Shown here piece by piece: positions 1 to 10,457 of a DNA stretch of 64,000 nucleotides (position 1 is its first letter; every line of letters starts with the position of its first letter). Position numbers and translations under genes: made by a program. Origin of the DNA: Sphingomonas aurantiaca. GTDB lineage: Bacteria > Pseudomonadota > Alphaproteobacteria > Sphingomonadales > Sphingomonadaceae. The notes under the pieces were generated by a model. It searched no databases. It was not told the origin of the DNA and worked only from the letters and a program-made list of their open reading frames with translations. The stretch lies in contig NZ_QAOG01000006.1 of assembly GCF_003050705.1 (NCBI RefSeq), forward strand, positions 62,001 through 126,000, read 5' to 3'.

Positions 1-705
1 ATCGATCGCGGGTGTCGGCAGGGGGGCATATTGCCCGGCGGCCTCAAGGTGCCGCGTCGTGCGCGCGCGTTGTTCGAGGGGTTGCAGGCGCGCGACACCG
101 CGGCGGATCCGTCCGCGGTGTTCGAATGGGTGAGCCTGTACGCGCTGGCGGTGAACGAGGAGAATGCCGCAGGCGGCCGCGTCGTGACCGCGCCGACCAA
201 TGGCGCGGCGGGCGTGCTGCCCGCGGTGCTGCGCTTCTACGAGACGTTCACCAAGGATCCGACGCCAAAGGGCGCGCACGACTTCCTGCTGACCGCCGCG
301 GCGATCGGGTTTCTCTACAAGAAGCGCGCGTCGATCTCCGCCGCCGAGATGGGCTGCCAGGGCGAGGTCGGCGTCGCGTGCTCGATGGCGGCGGGCGCGC
401 TGGTCGCGGCGCTCGGCGGCACCAATGCGCAGATCGAGAACGCCGCCGAGATCGGCATGGAGCATAATCTCGGCCTCACCTGCGATCCGATCGGCGGGCT
501 GGTCCAGATCCCGTGCATCGAGCGCAACACGATGGGCGCGATCAAGGCGATCAACGCGGCGTATCTGGCGCTGCGGGGGGACGGTCGCCATATCGTCAGC
601 CTCGATGCGGTGATCGAGACGATGCGCCAGACCGGTGAGGACATGCGCTCGCAATATAAGGAGACGTCGCTTGGGGGCCTGGCCGTCAACGTCGTCGAAT
701 GCTGA
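1..705 (+). CDS. sdaA: L-serine dehydratase, C-terminal part (5' end outside window)
   Basis: Deaminates L-serine to pyruvate and ammonia using an oxygen-sensitive [4Fe-4S] cluster. The frame is open from the first base to TGA at 703-705, so about 234 C-terminal residues of a protein usually near 460 aa are present. Visible family signatures are '[13 protein letters not shown]', '[17 protein letters not shown]', '[20 protein letters not shown]' and 'CIERN'; the conserved cysteines in these blocks are the expected cluster ligands. The next gene starts 10 bp downstream, so they probably share a transcript. The family call is secure; regulation cannot be judged because the promoter is outside the window. 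Confidence 0.95.
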   Translation: MDRGCRQGGILPGGLKVPRRARALFEGLQARDTAADPSAVFEWVSLYALAVNEENAAGGRVVTAPTNGAAGVLPAVLRFYETFTKDPTPKGAHDFLLTAAAIGFLYKKRASISAAEMGCQGEVGVACSMAAGALVAALGGTNAQIENAAEIGMEHNLGLTCDPIGGLVQIPCIERNTMGAIKAINAAYLALRGDGRHIVSLDAVIETMRQTGEDMRSQYKETSLGGLAVNVVEC

Positions 706-715
706 AGGATATCCG

Positions 716-2749
716 ATGACTGCCCCGACGAACCCGCTTCTCGATACGCTGTCGCTGCCCCGCTTCGCCGACCTCGCCCCCGCCCAGATCGCCCCCGCGC
801 TCGACGAGGCGATCGCGCGGCACGAGGCGATGGTCGAGGCGCTGACGACCGCGCGGCCGACCGACTTCGCAGGCGCTTGGCTGCCCTATGAGCGCGCCAA
901 TACCGAGATCGGCGCGATCTGGTCGGCGGTGTCGCACCTGCACGGCGTGGCGGACACGCCCGAACTGCGCGCGGCCTATGCGGAGGGGCAGAGGCGGCTC
1001 GTCGAGAACGACATGAAGGTGGGGCAGAACCGCGATCTGTACGAGGTGTTCGTCGCGCTCAGCGTCTCGCCCGCGTTCGCGACCCTGCCCGAGGCCGACC
1101 GGGTCGCGGTCGAGCATGCGATCCGCGATTTCACGCTGTCGGGCGTCGCGCTCGAACCCGAGGCACGCGACCGGTTCAGCGCGATTTCGGTCGAGCTGTC
1201 GGGCCTGTCGAACGAGTTCGGCAGCGCGGTGCTCGATGCGACCGACGCCTGGTCCGAGCTGGTGACCGACGAGGCCGATCTCGCCGGGATCTCCGACGCG
1301 GACAAGGCGATGTTCGCGGATGCCGCCAAGGCGAAGGGGCAGGCGGGCTGGCTGGTCACGCTGCAACAGCCGAGCGTCAACGCGGTGCTGACCTTTGCCG
1401 AGAACCGCGACCTGCGCGCGCGCATGTACCGCGCGTTCGCGACGCGTGCGTCGGACCAGGGGCCGAACGCGGGCGAGTTCGACAACAGCGGCCGGATCGC
1501 CCGCATTCTCGAGCTCCGGCATGAGGGTGCCAAACTGCTCGGGTTCGCCGATCCGGTCGCGTGGTCGCTCGAGACCAAGATGGCCCCCAACGGCGCCGAG
1601 GTGATCGCATTCCTGCGCGACCTCGCGCGGCGCGCCAAGCCCGCGGCGGAGCGCGATCTCGCCGAGCTCAAGACGTTCGCCGCCGAACATCTCGGCATCG
1701 CCGATTTCGAGCCTTGGGATGCAGGGTTCGTCTCGAACCGGCTGCGGCAGGATCGCTATGCGGTCGATGCGCAGGTGGTGAAGGCGTATTTCCCCGTCGA
1801 ACGCGTGATGGAGGGCTGGCAGACGCTGATGGAGCGGCTGTTCGGGATCAAGTTGGTCGAGCGCGACGACGTGTCGCTGTACCACGACGATGCGCGATTC
1901 TTCGACGTGGTGGACGAGAGCGGGGCGGTGTTCGCCGGGCTGTATCTCGATCTCCATGCGCGCACGGGCAAGCGCGGCGGCGCGTGGATGGCGCAGGCGC
2001 GGCCGCGGTTGCAGGACGGCAACACGATCGCGGTGCCGGTCGCGTATCTCGTCTGCAACTTCGCGCCGGATGGCGGCGAGACGCCGTCTTTGCTGTCGCA
2101 TAACGACGTGACGACGCTGCTCCACGAGACCGGCCACTGCATCCACCTGCTGTTCACCAAGGTGAACCGGCCGAGCATCGCGGGCACCAACGGGTTCGAA
2201 TGGGACGCGATCGAGCTGCCGAGCCAACTGATGGAGGATTTCGCCTGGGACAAGGATGTCCTCACCGGCATGTCGGGCCACTACAAGACGGGCGAGACGC
2301 TCCCCGCCGACCTGTTCGAGCGGATGGTGAAGGCGCGGCATTTCCAGGCGGGGATGTTCATCCTGCGGCAGGTCGAATTTGCGCTGTTCGACCTGCTGCT
2401 CCATCTCGGCACGATGGGCAGCGATCCGATCGAGGTGATCGAGGCGGTGCGCGACGAGGTGGCGGTGATCCGTCCGCCGGAATGGCACCGTTTCCCGCAC
2501 GCGTTCAGCCATATCTTCGCCGGCGGGTACGCGTCGGGCTATTACAGCTATCTCTATGCCGAGCTGCTGGCCGCCGATGGCTTCGAGGCGTTTGCCGAGG
2601 CGGGGCTCGTCGACCGCGCGACCGGCGACCGGTTCCGCGAGGAGGTGCTCGCGCGCGGCGCGACGCGGCCCGCGGCGGACAGCTTCCGCGCGTTCCGCGG
2701 GCGCGATCCCGAGCCGACCGCGATGCTGATCCGGCACGGGCTCCAGTAA
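716..2749 (+). CDS. M3 family oligopeptidase (oligopeptidase A / Dcp type)
   Basis: Zinc metallopeptidase of the thimet oligopeptidase family (M3A), 677 aa, expected in the cytoplasm degrading short peptides, for example those released from signal peptides or proteasome-like proteases. The zinc motif is '[13 protein letters not shown]' (HExGH) near residue 470, followed by the C-terminal '[20 protein letters not shown]' block typical of OpdA/Dcp enzymes. I chose ATG 716 because the upstream in-frame extension overlaps sdaA and has no family similarity. The stop overlaps the next start (TAATG), which suggests translational coupling. OpdA (prlC) and Dcp cannot be separated with confidence by eye. 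Confidence 0.93.
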   Translation: MTAPTNPLLDTLSLPRFADLAPAQIAPALDEAIARHEAMVEALTTARPTDFAGAWLPYERANTEIGAIWSAVSHLHGVADTPELRAAYAEGQRRLVENDMKVGQNRDLYEVFVALSVSPAFATLPEADRVAVEHAIRDFTLSGVALEPEARDRFSAISVELSGLSNEFGSAVLDATDAWSELVTDEADLAGISDADKAMFADAAKAKGQAGWLVTLQQPSVNAVLTFAENRDLRARMYRAFATRASDQGPNAGEFDNSGRIARILELRHEGAKLLGFADPVAWSLETKMAPNGAEVIAFLRDLARRAKPAAERDLAELKTFAAEHLGIADFEPWDAGFVSNRLRQDRYAVDAQVVKAYFPVERVMEGWQTLMERLFGIKLVERDDVSLYHDDARFFDVVDESGAVFAGLYLDLHARTGKRGGAWMAQARPRLQDGNTIAVPVAYLVCNFAPDGGETPSLLSHNDVTTLLHETGHCIHLLFTKVNRPSIAGTNGFEWDAIELPSQLMEDFAWDKDVLTGMSGHYKTGETLPADLFERMVKARHFQAGMFILRQVEFALFDLLLHLGTMGSDPIEVIEAVRDEVAVIRPPEWHRFPHAFSHIFAGGYASGYYSYLYAELLAADGFEAFAEAGLVDRATGDRFREEVLARGATRPAADSFRAFRGRDPEPTAMLIRHGLQ

Positions 2750-3810
2750 TGCCGAAGCGCGTCGACCGGCGCTGGTTGTCGGAGGCGGTACGGCGGATCG
2801 AGGCGGACTATAACCGGTCCGCCGACACGCATCTGATCCGCGTCGACCTGCCGCGCTATCCCGGTATCGTCCTGTACCTGAAGGACGAGAGTTCGCATCC
2901 GACCGGCAGCCTCAAGCACCGGCTCGCGCGCTCGCTGTTCCTGTACGCGCTGTGCAACGAATGGATCGGACCCGAGACGACGGTGATCGAATCCTCGTCG
3001 GGGTCGACTGCGGTGTCGGAGGCGTATTTCGCCAGGATGCTGGGGCTGCGCTTCATCGCCGTGGTCCCCGCGACGACCGCGGCGCCAAAGCTCGACGCGA
3101 TCCGCTTCCACGGCGGCGAGATCCACATGGTCGACGATCCGCGCACCGTCTACGCGGTCTCGCACCGCCTCGCCGCGGAGACCGGCGGGCATTATCTCGA
3201 CCAGTTCACCTATGCCGAGCGCGCGACCGACTGGCGCGGCAACAACAACATCGCCGAGAGCATCTTCGCGCAGATGGGCGAGGAGGAGCATCCGTGCCCG
3301 TCCTGGATCGTGTGCGGCGCCGGCACCGGGGGGACGTCGGCGACGATCGGGCGCTTCATCCGCTATTGCCGGCACGACACCAGGTTGTGCGTCGCGGACC
3401 CGGTGCACTCGGTGTTCCACAAGCATTTCGAGGATCGTTCGGTCGCCGCGCTGCCCGAAGGCTGTGCGTCGCGGATCGAGGGGATCGGCCGGCCGCGCGT
3501 CGAGCCGAGCTTCGTACCGTCGGTGATCGACCGGATGATCGCGGTCGAGGATGCCGACAGCATCGGCGCGATGCGCGCGCTGTCGGACCGGCTCGGGCGG
3601 CGCGTCGGTGGCTCGACCGGTACCAACCTCTGGGCCTGTGCGCAGCTGATCGCGGAAATGGCGGCGGCGGGCGAGACCGGCAGCATCGTCACGTTGCTGT
3701 GCGACGGCGGCGACCGCTATGGCTGCACCTATTACGACGATGCGTGGCTCGACGAGCGCCAGGTGGCGTGGACCGATGCCGCCGCACGGATGACCGCTTT
3801 TCTGGGCTGA
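2749..3810 (+). CDS. PLP-dependent cysteine synthase-fold enzyme, Cds1-like (probable L-cysteine desulfhydrase)
   Basis: 353-aa fold-type II PLP enzyme. '[11 protein letters not shown]' carries the PLP lysine, '[12 protein letters not shown]' is the substrate/phosphate loop and '[14 protein letters not shown]' the PLP phosphate-binding glycine loop. It differs from CysK by a longer N-terminus and the '[11 protein letters not shown]' block near residue 285, features I associate with the mycobacterial Cds1 cysteine desulfhydrase group. Likely reaction: L-cysteine to pyruvate, sulfide and ammonia. Position between a peptidase and 5-oxoprolinase fits amino-acid breakdown rather than cysteine synthesis, and a classical cysK exists elsewhere in the window. 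Substrate is inferred, not shown. Its ATG overlaps the upstream stop by one base. Confidence 0.85.
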   Translation: MPKRVDRRWLSEAVRRIEADYNRSADTHLIRVDLPRYPGIVLYLKDESSHPTGSLKHRLARSLFLYALCNEWIGPETTVIESSSGSTAVSEAYFARMLGLRFIAVVPATTAAPKLDAIRFHGGEIHMVDDPRTVYAVSHRLAAETGGHYLDQFTYAERATDWRGNNNIAESIFAQMGEEEHPCPSWIVCGAGTGGTSATIGRFIRYCRHDTRLCVADPVHSVFHKHFEDRSVAALPEGCASRIEGIGRPRVEPSFVPSVIDRMIAVEDADSIGAMRALSDRLGRRVGGSTGTNLWACAQLIAEMAAAGETGSIVTLLCDGGDRYGCTYYDDAWLDERQVAWTDAAARMTAFLG

Positions 3811-3817
3811 TGGACCG

Positions 3818-6800
3818 ATGACCGCATGGCAGTTCTGGATCGATCGCGGCGGCACGTTCACCGACGTCGTCGCGCGGCAACCCGATGGGCGGATTGTCAC
3901 CGCCAAGCTGTTGTCGGAGGATCCCGAACGCTATGGCGATGCGGCGGTGGAGGCGATCCGGCGGCTGACCGACGGCGCCGACGTGCCGCTGACCTTGCGG
4001 ATCGGGACGACGGTCGCAACCAACGCGCTGCTCGAACGCAAGGGCGAGCCGACCGTCCTCGCAATCACGCGCGGCTTCGGCGACGCGCTGCTGATCGGCC
4101 ACCAGGAACGGTCCGATATCTTCGCGCGCGACGTGAACCGCCCGCCGCCGCTGTTCGCACACGTCGTCGAGATCGACGAGCGCGTCGGCACGGCGGGCGA
4201 TGTCCTCCGTCCGCTCGACGTCAATGCGGCCCGGGCGGGATTGCAGGCGGCGTTCGACAGTGGCCTGCGGGCCGTCGCGATCGTCCTCATGCACGGCTAT
4301 CGCTTCACCGCGCACGAGGCGGCGCTGGCGGCAATCGCCGCCGACATCGGCTTCACGCAAATCTCCGTCAGCCACAAGGTCGCGCCGCTGATCAAGCTGA
4401 TCGGGCGCGGCGATACGACCGTTGTCGACGCGTATCTGTCGCCGGTCGTCGATCGCTATGTCGCGGGGTTGAGCGACGCGCTGGGGCAGGGCGCGCTGTT
4501 CATGCAGTCGTCGGGCGGGCTGGTCGACGGCGCGGGCTTTCGCGGGAAGGACGCGATCCTGTCGGGGCCCGCGGGCGGCATAGTCGGCATGGCCGCGACC
4601 GCGCGCGAGGCCGGGTTCGAGCACGTCATCGGCTTCGACATGGGCGGCACCTCGACCGACGTGTCGCATTATGCCGGCACCTATGAACGCGACACCGAGA
4701 CGCTGATCGCGGGCGCGCGCATCCGCGCGCCGATGCTGCGGATCCACACCGTCGCGGCCGGCGGTGGCTCGATCTGCCGCTTTGACGGGGAAAGGCTGAT
4801 CGTCGGCCCGGAGAGCGCGGGCGCGGTCCCGGGGCCCGCCTGCTATCGCCGCGGCGGGCCGCTCACGGTAACCGACTGCAACGTGATGCTCGGCAAGGTG
4901 CGCCCCGAATTCTTCCCCGCGCTGTTCGGACCGACTGGCGATGCGCCGCTCGATGCCGAGGCGGTCGCCGCGCGGTTTGCGGAATTGCCGCTTGATCCGC
5001 AGGCGGCGGCGGAAGGGTTCGTCGCGGTCGCGGTGGCGAACATGGCGAATGCGATCCGGACGATCTCGGTCGCGCGTGGGCATGACGTGACGCGCTACAC
5101 GCTGGCGTGCTTCGGCGGGGCGGGGGGGCAGCATGCCTGCCTGGTCGCCGATGCGCTGGCGATGGACCGGGTGATGATCCACCCGCTCGCCGGCGTGCTG
5201 TCGGCATACGGCATGGGGCTTGCCGATCGGCGCGTCCTGCGCGAGGCGACATCGGGCGCGGCGTTTGCGGACTATGCCGCGATCACGCAGGCGTTGGATG
5301 GCCTGGCGGAGGCTGCGCGCGGCGCGCTCGTGGCGCAGGGCGTTGCGGTGGACGCCGTGCGGATCGAGCGACGCGTGCATCTGCGCCGCGGCCAGACCGA
5401 TCACACGATCGAGCTCGATCTCAACGACCCAGCCGCGATGATCGCCGCGTTCGACGCCGCGCACGTCGCGCAGTTCGGGTTCGCGAGCGACGCCCCGCTG
5501 ATCGCCGACCGGATCGTCGCGGAAGCGATCGCCGAGAGCCCGCCGATCGACGCCGCGCTGGTCACCTTCCCGGACGCACCCGCGGCCCCTCTCGCGACCA
5601 CCCCCGTCTACATGGCGGGCGCCTGGCACGACACGCCGGTCTTGGCGCGCGAAGGCCTCCCCGTCGGGCACGGCGTCGACGGCCCCGCGCTGATCCTCGA
5701 CAGCGTCTCGACCACGATCGTCGAGCCCGGCTGGCGCGCGCGCGTCGACACGGTTGGCAACCTGATCCTCGACCGGATCGCACCGCGCGTCGGCGTCAGT
5801 ATCGGCACCGAGTCCGATCCCGTTCGGCTGGCGATCTTCGCCGGGCTGTTCATGAGCATCGCCGAGGAGATGGGCGCAGCGCTCCAGCGCTCCGCGGCCT
5901 CCGTCAACATCCGCGAACGCCTCGACTTCAGCTGCGCGCTGTTCGACGCGCACGGCAACCTCGTCGCCAACGCACCGCACATCCCGGTCCACCTGGGCTC
6001 GATGGGCGAGAGCATCCGCACGATCATCGACGCGCGCGGCGGCGGCGCGGACGGTCGCGGGATCCGTCGCGGCGACGCCTATGCGCTCAACGCCCCCTAT
6101 CGCGGGGGCACGCATTTGCCCGACATCACGGTCATCATGCCGGTCTTCGCGGAGGACGGCGACGCGCCCGCGTTCTTCGTGGCGGCGCGCGGCCATCACG
6201 CAGACGTCGGCGGGATCACCCCGGGATCGATGCCGCCCGAAAGCCGGTCGGTCGAGGAAGAAGGCGTGCTGCTCGACGACGTGCTGGTGGTCGACGAAGG
6301 GCGCTTCCTCGAAAGCGAACTCCGCGCCGTGTTCGCGTCCGGCGCGTATCCGGCCCGTAACATCGACCAGAACATCGCCGACCTGTCCGCCCAGCTCGCC
6401 GCCTGCACCCGCGGCGCGACGGGGCTGACTCGGCTTGCCGACGAATACGGCACCTACGTCGTTGCGGCGTATATGGAGCACGTCCAGGCCAATGCCGACG
6501 CCGCCGTTCGCCGCCTGATCGCGACGCTCGACGATGGCGCTTTCGCCTATGAAATGGATGACGGCGCGGTCGTTCGTGTGGCTGTCCGTATCGATCGCGC
6601 GGCCGCGACGCTGGAGGTCGACTTCGCCGGCACCAGCGAGCAGCGCCCGACCAATTTCAACGCGCCCGTCTCGATCGTCCGCGCGGCGGTGCTCTACGTC
6701 GTGCGTGCACTGATCGACGAGGCCGTGCCGCTCAACGACGGCTGCCTGCGTGGCGTGACGATCCGCGTGCCCGAAGGCTCGATGCTCAACCCGCGCTATC

Positions 6801-7360
6801 CCGCCGCGGTCGTCGCCGGGAATGTCGAGACCAGCCAGGTCGTTACCGACGCGCTGTTCGCTGCGCTCGGCGCGATGGCTGCGAGCCAGGGGACGATGAA
6901 CAACTTTACCTTCGGCAACGACACGCACCAATATTACGAGACGATCGCCGGCGGGGCGGGCGCGGGCCCCGGTTTCGACGGCGCGGCGGTGATCCAGACG
7001 CACATGACCAACAGCCGGCTGACCGACCCCGAGATCTTCGAGACGCGCTTCCCCGTGCTGCTCGAGGAATTCGCGATCCGTCGCGGCTCGGGCGGGGCAG
7101 GCGCGCATCATGGCGGCGACGGCGGCACGCGCCGCGTACGGTTTCTCGGAGACATGACCGCGTGCATCCTCGCCAACCGTCGCCGCATCGCGCCGTTCGG
7201 CATGGCGGGCGGCGAGCGCGGCGGTCTTGGCTCGGCGAGCGTCGAGCGGGCGGATGGCAGCGTGGAGCCGCTCGGCTCGACCGCGCGCGTCGACATGCAC
7301 GCAGGCGACGTGTTCGTGATCGAGACGCCCGGCGGCGGTGGGTTTGGGAGAGCCGAATGA
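3818..7360 (+). CDS. 5-oxoprolinase, fused HyuA/HyuB (hydantoinase/oxoprolinase family)
   Basis: 1180-aa ATP-dependent enzyme expected to open 5-oxo-L-proline (pyroglutamate) to L-glutamate. The N-terminal half (about residues 1-640) is the HyuA ATPase, starting '[19 protein letters not shown]' and containing '[15 protein letters not shown]'. The C-terminal half (about 660-1175) is HyuB, with '[20 protein letters not shown]' and a glycine-rich tail. One continuous frame spans both halves, as in eukaryotic and many bacterial oxoprolinases. It begins 7 bp after the PLP enzyme and its TGA overlaps the next ATG by 4 bp. With the peptidase and cysteine desulfhydrase-like gene upstream it suggests breakdown of glutathione or pyroglutamyl peptides (inference). 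Confidence 0.92.
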   Translation: MTAWQFWIDRGGTFTDVVARQPDGRIVTAKLLSEDPERYGDAAVEAIRRLTDGADVPLTLRIGTTVATNALLERKGEPTVLAITRGFGDALLIGHQERSDIFARDVNRPPPLFAHVVEIDERVGTAGDVLRPLDVNAARAGLQAAFDSGLRAVAIVLMHGYRFTAHEAALAAIAADIGFTQISVSHKVAPLIKLIGRGDTTVVDAYLSPVVDRYVAGLSDALGQGALFMQSSGGLVDGAGFRGKDAILSGPAGGIVGMAATAREAGFEHVIGFDMGGTSTDVSHYAGTYERDTETLIAGARIRAPMLRIHTVAAGGGSICRFDGERLIVGPESAGAVPGPACYRRGGPLTVTDCNVMLGKVRPEFFPALFGPTGDAPLDAEAVAARFAELPLDPQAAAEGFVAVAVANMANAIRTISVARGHDVTRYTLACFGGAGGQHACLVADALAMDRVMIHPLAGVLSAYGMGLADRRVLREATSGAAFADYAAITQALDGLAEAARGALVAQGVAVDAVRIERRVHLRRGQTDHTIELDLNDPAAMIAAFDAAHVAQFGFASDAPLIADRIVAEAIAESPPIDAALVTFPDAPAAPLATTPVYMAGAWHDTPVLAREGLPVGHGVDGPALILDSVSTTIVEPGWRARVDTVGNLILDRIAPRVGVSIGTESDPVRLAIFAGLFMSIAEEMGAALQRSAASVNIRERLDFSCALFDAHGNLVANAPHIPVHLGSMGESIRTIIDARGGGADGRGIRRGDAYALNAPYRGGTHLPDITVIMPVFAEDGDAPAFFVAARGHHADVGGITPGSMPPESRSVEEEGVLLDDVLVVDEGRFLESELRAVFASGAYPARNIDQNIADLSAQLAACTRGATGLTRLADEYGTYVVAAYMEHVQANADAAVRRLIATLDDGAFAYEMDDGAVVRVAVRIDRAAATLEVDFAGTSEQRPTNFNAPVSIVRAAVLYVVRALIDEAVPLNDGCLRGVTIRVPEGSMLNPRYPAAVVAGNVETSQVVTDALFAALGAMAASQGTMNNFTFGNDTHQYYETIAGGAGAGPGFDGAAVIQTHMTNSRLTDPEIFETRFPVLLEEFAIRRGSGGAGAHHGGDGGTRRVRFLGDMTACILANRRRIAPFGMAGGERGGLGSASVERADGSVEPLGSTARVDMHAGDVFVIETPGGGGFGRAE

Positions 7361-8340
7361 CGCACGCACTGGACCAGGCGACCGCGGGGCGGTTCGCCGC
7401 GCTGACGCTGGGGCATCTTACGCGCGAGTGGCCGTACAAGCTCGACCAGACGCTGGGCGGGCCGGGTGATCTTGCGCTGCCCAAGACGCTGCATCCGATC
7501 TTTCACGGCAGCTATGACTGGCATAGCTGCGTGCATGGCTGGTGGCAGGTGATGCGGCTGGCCCGGCTGTTTCCCGCGATGCCCGAGGCGGCTGCGGTCG
7601 AGGCGCTGGCGGACCGGATGCTGGTGGCGGAGCGCGCGGCGGGGGAGCTCGCCTATCTGGCGCGGCCGACGACGGGGAGCTTCGAGCGGCCTTATGGGTG
7701 GGGCTGGCTGCTGGCGCTGCATGACGAACTGGCGTTGCGGCCCGATCGCGGCTGGGCGGCGGCGATCGAGCCGCTCGCGCGCGCATTCGCGGCGCGGTTC
7801 GCGGACTATCTGCCCAAGCTCGTCTATCCGGTCCGGAGCGGCAAGCATGACTGTACCGCGTTCGCGCTGGTGCATGCGCTCCGCTGGGCGCGGACGCACG
7901 ACACCGCGCTGGCAACGCTGATCGAGGCGCGCGCGCGCGAGTGGTTCGGGGCGGATCGCGATTGCCGGCCATGGGAGCCGAGCGGCGAGGATTTCCTGTC
8001 GGCGACCTTGTGCGAGGCGGTGCTGATGCGCGACGTGCTGGGGACTTCGTTCGAGGGGTGGCTGAGCGCGTTCCTGCCGGACCCGTTCGGGGCGGCGACG
8101 ACGTGCCTGCGGGCGCCCGCGCTCGTCAGCGATCGGTCGGACGGCCGGCTTGCGCATCTCGACGGCGTGAACCTGTCGCGCGCCTGGGGGTGGCGATCGA
8201 TTGCCGATGCGCTGCCCGACCCGGCGCGGGCGCGCGGCATCGCCAACGCGCACCTCGCCGAGGCACTGCCGCATCTTGCCGATGATTATATGGGCGAACA
8301 CTGGCTGGCGACGTTCGCTCTCCTCGCGTTGGACGCCTGA
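7357..8340 (+). CDS. DUF2891 domain-containing protein
   Basis: 327 aa, no signal peptide or membrane segment. The sequence matches the DUF2891 family as I remember it: '[21 protein letters not shown]' (from about residue 45; first 20 residues are the conserved part), '[12 protein letters not shown]', '[17 protein letters not shown]' and a C-terminal '[16 protein letters not shown]'. Its many Trp and His residues and alternating helices look like an all-alpha toroid, possibly a carbohydrate- or peptidoglycan-acting fold, but no function is established to my knowledge. Translationally coupled to 5-oxoprolinase through a 4-bp ATGA overlap; it ends the operon, with a 282-bp gap following. Confidence 0.85.
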   Translation: MTHALDQATAGRFAALTLGHLTREWPYKLDQTLGGPGDLALPKTLHPIFHGSYDWHSCVHGWWQVMRLARLFPAMPEAAAVEALADRMLVAERAAGELAYLARPTTGSFERPYGWGWLLALHDELALRPDRGWAAAIEPLARAFAARFADYLPKLVYPVRSGKHDCTAFALVHALRWARTHDTALATLIEARAREWFGADRDCRPWEPSGEDFLSATLCEAVLMRDVLGTSFEGWLSAFLPDPFGAATTCLRAPALVSDRSDGRLAHLDGVNLSRAWGWRSIADALPDPARARGIANAHLAEALPHLADDYMGEHWLATFALLALDA

Positions 8341-8622
8341 CATCGTCGTGATCGGCGGTACATGATTCGGCCAGCGTCGCGATAATTCATTACGCGCCCG
8401 AAATGGATCGATCATCTGTGCGGACGTTGCCGGCTGTTCCGCGGTAGTGGCTACCGGGCTGAAATCAGGTTTGTCCTGCCGTTGCAACCACTTCGGTAAG
8501 CGGGTCTCCTGCCTCTGCCTTCGGCACGGTCGGGGACGACGCTGATGCTGGACCCGATCGCCGATTGACCGGCTGAAGCGGGCGTGAAAGCGTCGCGCGA
8601 TGCGAAATTGCAGGAGACGCCC
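8341..8622. other. Intergenic region, no gene recognised
   Basis: 282 bp between the DUF2891 gene and the GTG start of the small membrane protein. I see no open frame of quality, no hairpin followed by T residues and no repeat. It presumably holds the promoter for the downstream three-gene unit. Confidence 0.4.
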
Positions 8623-9078
8623 GTGCTGGTTCTCGCTCTGATCATCGGCTTCGTCGCCGGATTGCGGGCGATGATGGCCCCGGCGGCGATCGCCTGGGCC
8701 GCATCGACCGGCCTGCTACAGTTGCAGGGGTCGGGGCTGGCCGTTCTCGGGGCGCGCTTCACGCCCTGGGTGTTCACGATCCTGGCGGCCGGCGAACTCG
8801 TCGGCGACCAACTGCCCTCGACGCCGAGCCGTATGACCCCCGCACCGTTCGTCGCGCGGATCGTCACGGGTGGCGTGTCGGGCGCGGCGATCGGCTATGC
8901 GACGGGCGCGCCGATCCTCGGGCTGGTGCTGGGTGTGATCGGTGCGATCCTCGGGACGGTGGGCGGTGCGCGACTGAGAGCCTTGCTCGCGGCGACGTTC
9001 GGCCGCGATCGGCCTGCCGCGCTGGTCGAGGATGCGCTGGCGATCGGGCTCAGCGTGATCGTGGTCGCGTCGCTATGA
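8623..9078 (+). CDS. Small integral membrane protein, DUF4126-like
   Basis: 151 aa with four probable membrane segments and glycine-rich helices ('GFVAGLRAMMAPAAIAWAAS', 'GVSGAAIGYATGAPILG', 'VLGVIGAILGTVGGARLRA'). The 'RAMMAPA' turn and overall size fit DUF4126 proteins. I chose GTG 8623 because AGGAG at 8612-8616 lies 6 nt upstream; a GTG at 8584 would add a polar tail with no ribosome site. The stop overlaps the following ATG (CTATGACA), so it is coupled to the reductase gene. Function unknown; membership in DUF4126 is a recollection-based call. Confidence 0.7.
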   Translation: MLVLALIIGFVAGLRAMMAPAAIAWAASTGLLQLQGSGLAVLGARFTPWVFTILAAGELVGDQLPSTPSRMTPAPFVARIVTGGVSGAAIGYATGAPILGLVLGVIGAILGTVGGARLRALLAATFGRDRPAALVEDALAIGLSVIVVASL

Positions 9079-10457
9079 CACGGCGGTTCGATGCGATCAT
9101 CGTCGGCGCCGGGCAGGCGGGGCCACCGCTCGCCGGGCGCCTGACCGCGGCGGGGATGACGGTCGCGCTGATCGAGCGCAAGCTGGTCGGCGGGACCTGC
9201 GTCAATACGGGGTGCATGCCGACCAAGACGCTCGTCGCCAGCGCCTATGCCGCGCACCTCGCCCGGCGCGCGGCGGAGTTCGGCGTGCGGACCGGGGATG
9301 TCGGGATCGACATGCCGGCGGTGGCGGCACGCGCGCGCAAGGTCGTGACCGACGCGCGTGAGGGAAACGAGGCATGGCTGGCAGGCATGGCCGGGCTGAC
9401 GATGCTGCGCGGCCATGCGCGCTTCACGGGGCCGACGACGATCGCGGTAGATAACGAGATCCTGACCGCGCCGCGCATCTTCCTCAACGTCGGCGGGCGC
9501 GCGAGCGTGCCCGACATGCCGGGCGTCGGCGACGTGCCGCATCTCGACAATACCGACATGGTGGCGCTCGAGGCGGTGCCCGCGCATCTCGTCGTGGTCG
9601 GTGGAAGCTATGTGGGACTCGAGTTCGCGCAGATGTATCGCCGGTTCGGCGCGGCGGTGACGGTCGTCGAACGCGGCGAACGGCTGATCGCGCACGAGGA
9701 CGCGGACGTGTCGGACGCGGTGCGCGACATCCTTGAAGACGAGGGCATCGCGATACGGACGGGGGCGAACTGCATCGCCTTCGCGCGGCACGAGGACGGC
9801 GTCGCGGTGTCGGTCGATTGCGATGCGGGCGAGCCGGTGGTGGTCGGCAGCCATGTGTTGCTCGCGGTCGGCCGGCGGCCGAATACGGACGATCTCGGAC
9901 TGGAGTATGCAGGCATCGCGACCGATGCGAAGGGCTATGTGATCGTCGACGATCTGTTGCAGACCAACGTGCCGGGGATCTGGGCGCTTGGCGATTGCAA
10001 CGGGCGCGGCGCGTTCACGCATACCGCGTATAACGACTATGAGATCGTCGCGGCGAACCTGCTCGATGGCGACGACCGGACGCTGAGCCAGCGGCTGGTC
10101 GGCTACGCGCTGTATACCGATCCGCCGCTGGGCCGGATCGGGATGACGCAGACGCAGGCCGAGGCGTCCGGGCGACCGATCCTGGTCTCGTCGAGGCCGA
10201 TGACCCGGGTCGGGCGCGCGATCGAAAAGGGCGAGACCAAGGGGTTCATCAAGATCGTCGCGGATGCCGAGACGCAGCGGATCCTGGGCGCGGCGATCCT
10301 CGGCGTGGGGGGCGACGAGGCGATCCACGGGATTCTTGACATGATGAACGCCGACCAGAGCGTGGCGGCGCTGCGCTGGGCGGTGCCGATCCACCCGACC
10401 GTTTCCGAACTGATCCCGACCGTCTTGCTCGGGCTCGATCCGGTGGTGCGGACATGA
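9075..10457 (+). CDS. Class I pyridine nucleotide-disulfide oxidoreductase (mercuric-reductase-like)
   Basis: 460-aa FAD- and NAD(P)H-binding flavoprotein. FAD site 'AIIVGAGQAGPPLAGRL' at residue 7; redox disulfide 'GGTCVNTGCMPTK' at about 38; NAD(P)H site 'VVVGGSYVGLEFAQMYRRFG' near 170; second FAD motif 'GIWALGDCNGRGAFTHTAYN'; C-terminal 'IHPTVSELIPT' supplies the catalytic His. It resembles the mercuric reductase/dihydrolipoamide dehydrogenase branch but lacks the C-terminal vicinal cysteines and the N-terminal MerA metal-binding domain of true mercuric reductase, so a mercury role is unlikely. Overlaps neighbours on both sides (4 bp each), in an operon with a membrane protein and a cNMP-TrxR fusion. 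Physiological substrate unknown. Confidence 0.9.
   Translation: MTRRFDAIIVGAGQAGPPLAGRLTAAGMTVALIERKLVGGTCVNTGCMPTKTLVASAYAAHLARRAAEFGVRTGDVGIDMPAVAARARKVVTDAREGNEAWLAGMAGLTMLRGHARFTGPTTIAVDNEILTAPRIFLNVGGRASVPDMPGVGDVPHLDNTDMVALEAVPAHLVVVGGSYVGLEFAQMYRRFGAAVTVVERGERLIAHEDADVSDAVRDILEDEGIAIRTGANCIAFARHEDGVAVSVDCDAGEPVVVGSHVLLAVGRRPNTDDLGLEYAGIATDAKGYVIVDDLLQTNVPGIWALGDCNGRGAFTHTAYNDYEIVAANLLDGDDRTLSQRLVGYALYTDPPLGRIGMTQTQAEASGRPILVSSRPMTRVGRAIEKGETKGFIKIVADAETQRILGAAILGVGGDEAIHGILDMMNADQSVAALRWAVPIHPTVSELIPTVLLGLDPVVRT

Noticed and set aside
3689..7369. 1226-codon open frame antisense to the 5-oxoprolinase gene
   Set aside because: A shadow of the high-GC codon bias: highly basic, Arg/Asp/His-rich translation with no family signature, and the opposite strand has a complete conserved enzyme.
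9075..10457. Mercury resistance (merA)
   Set aside because: The C-terminal vicinal cysteines and the metal-binding N-terminal domain of MerA are missing, and no mer genes are nearby.
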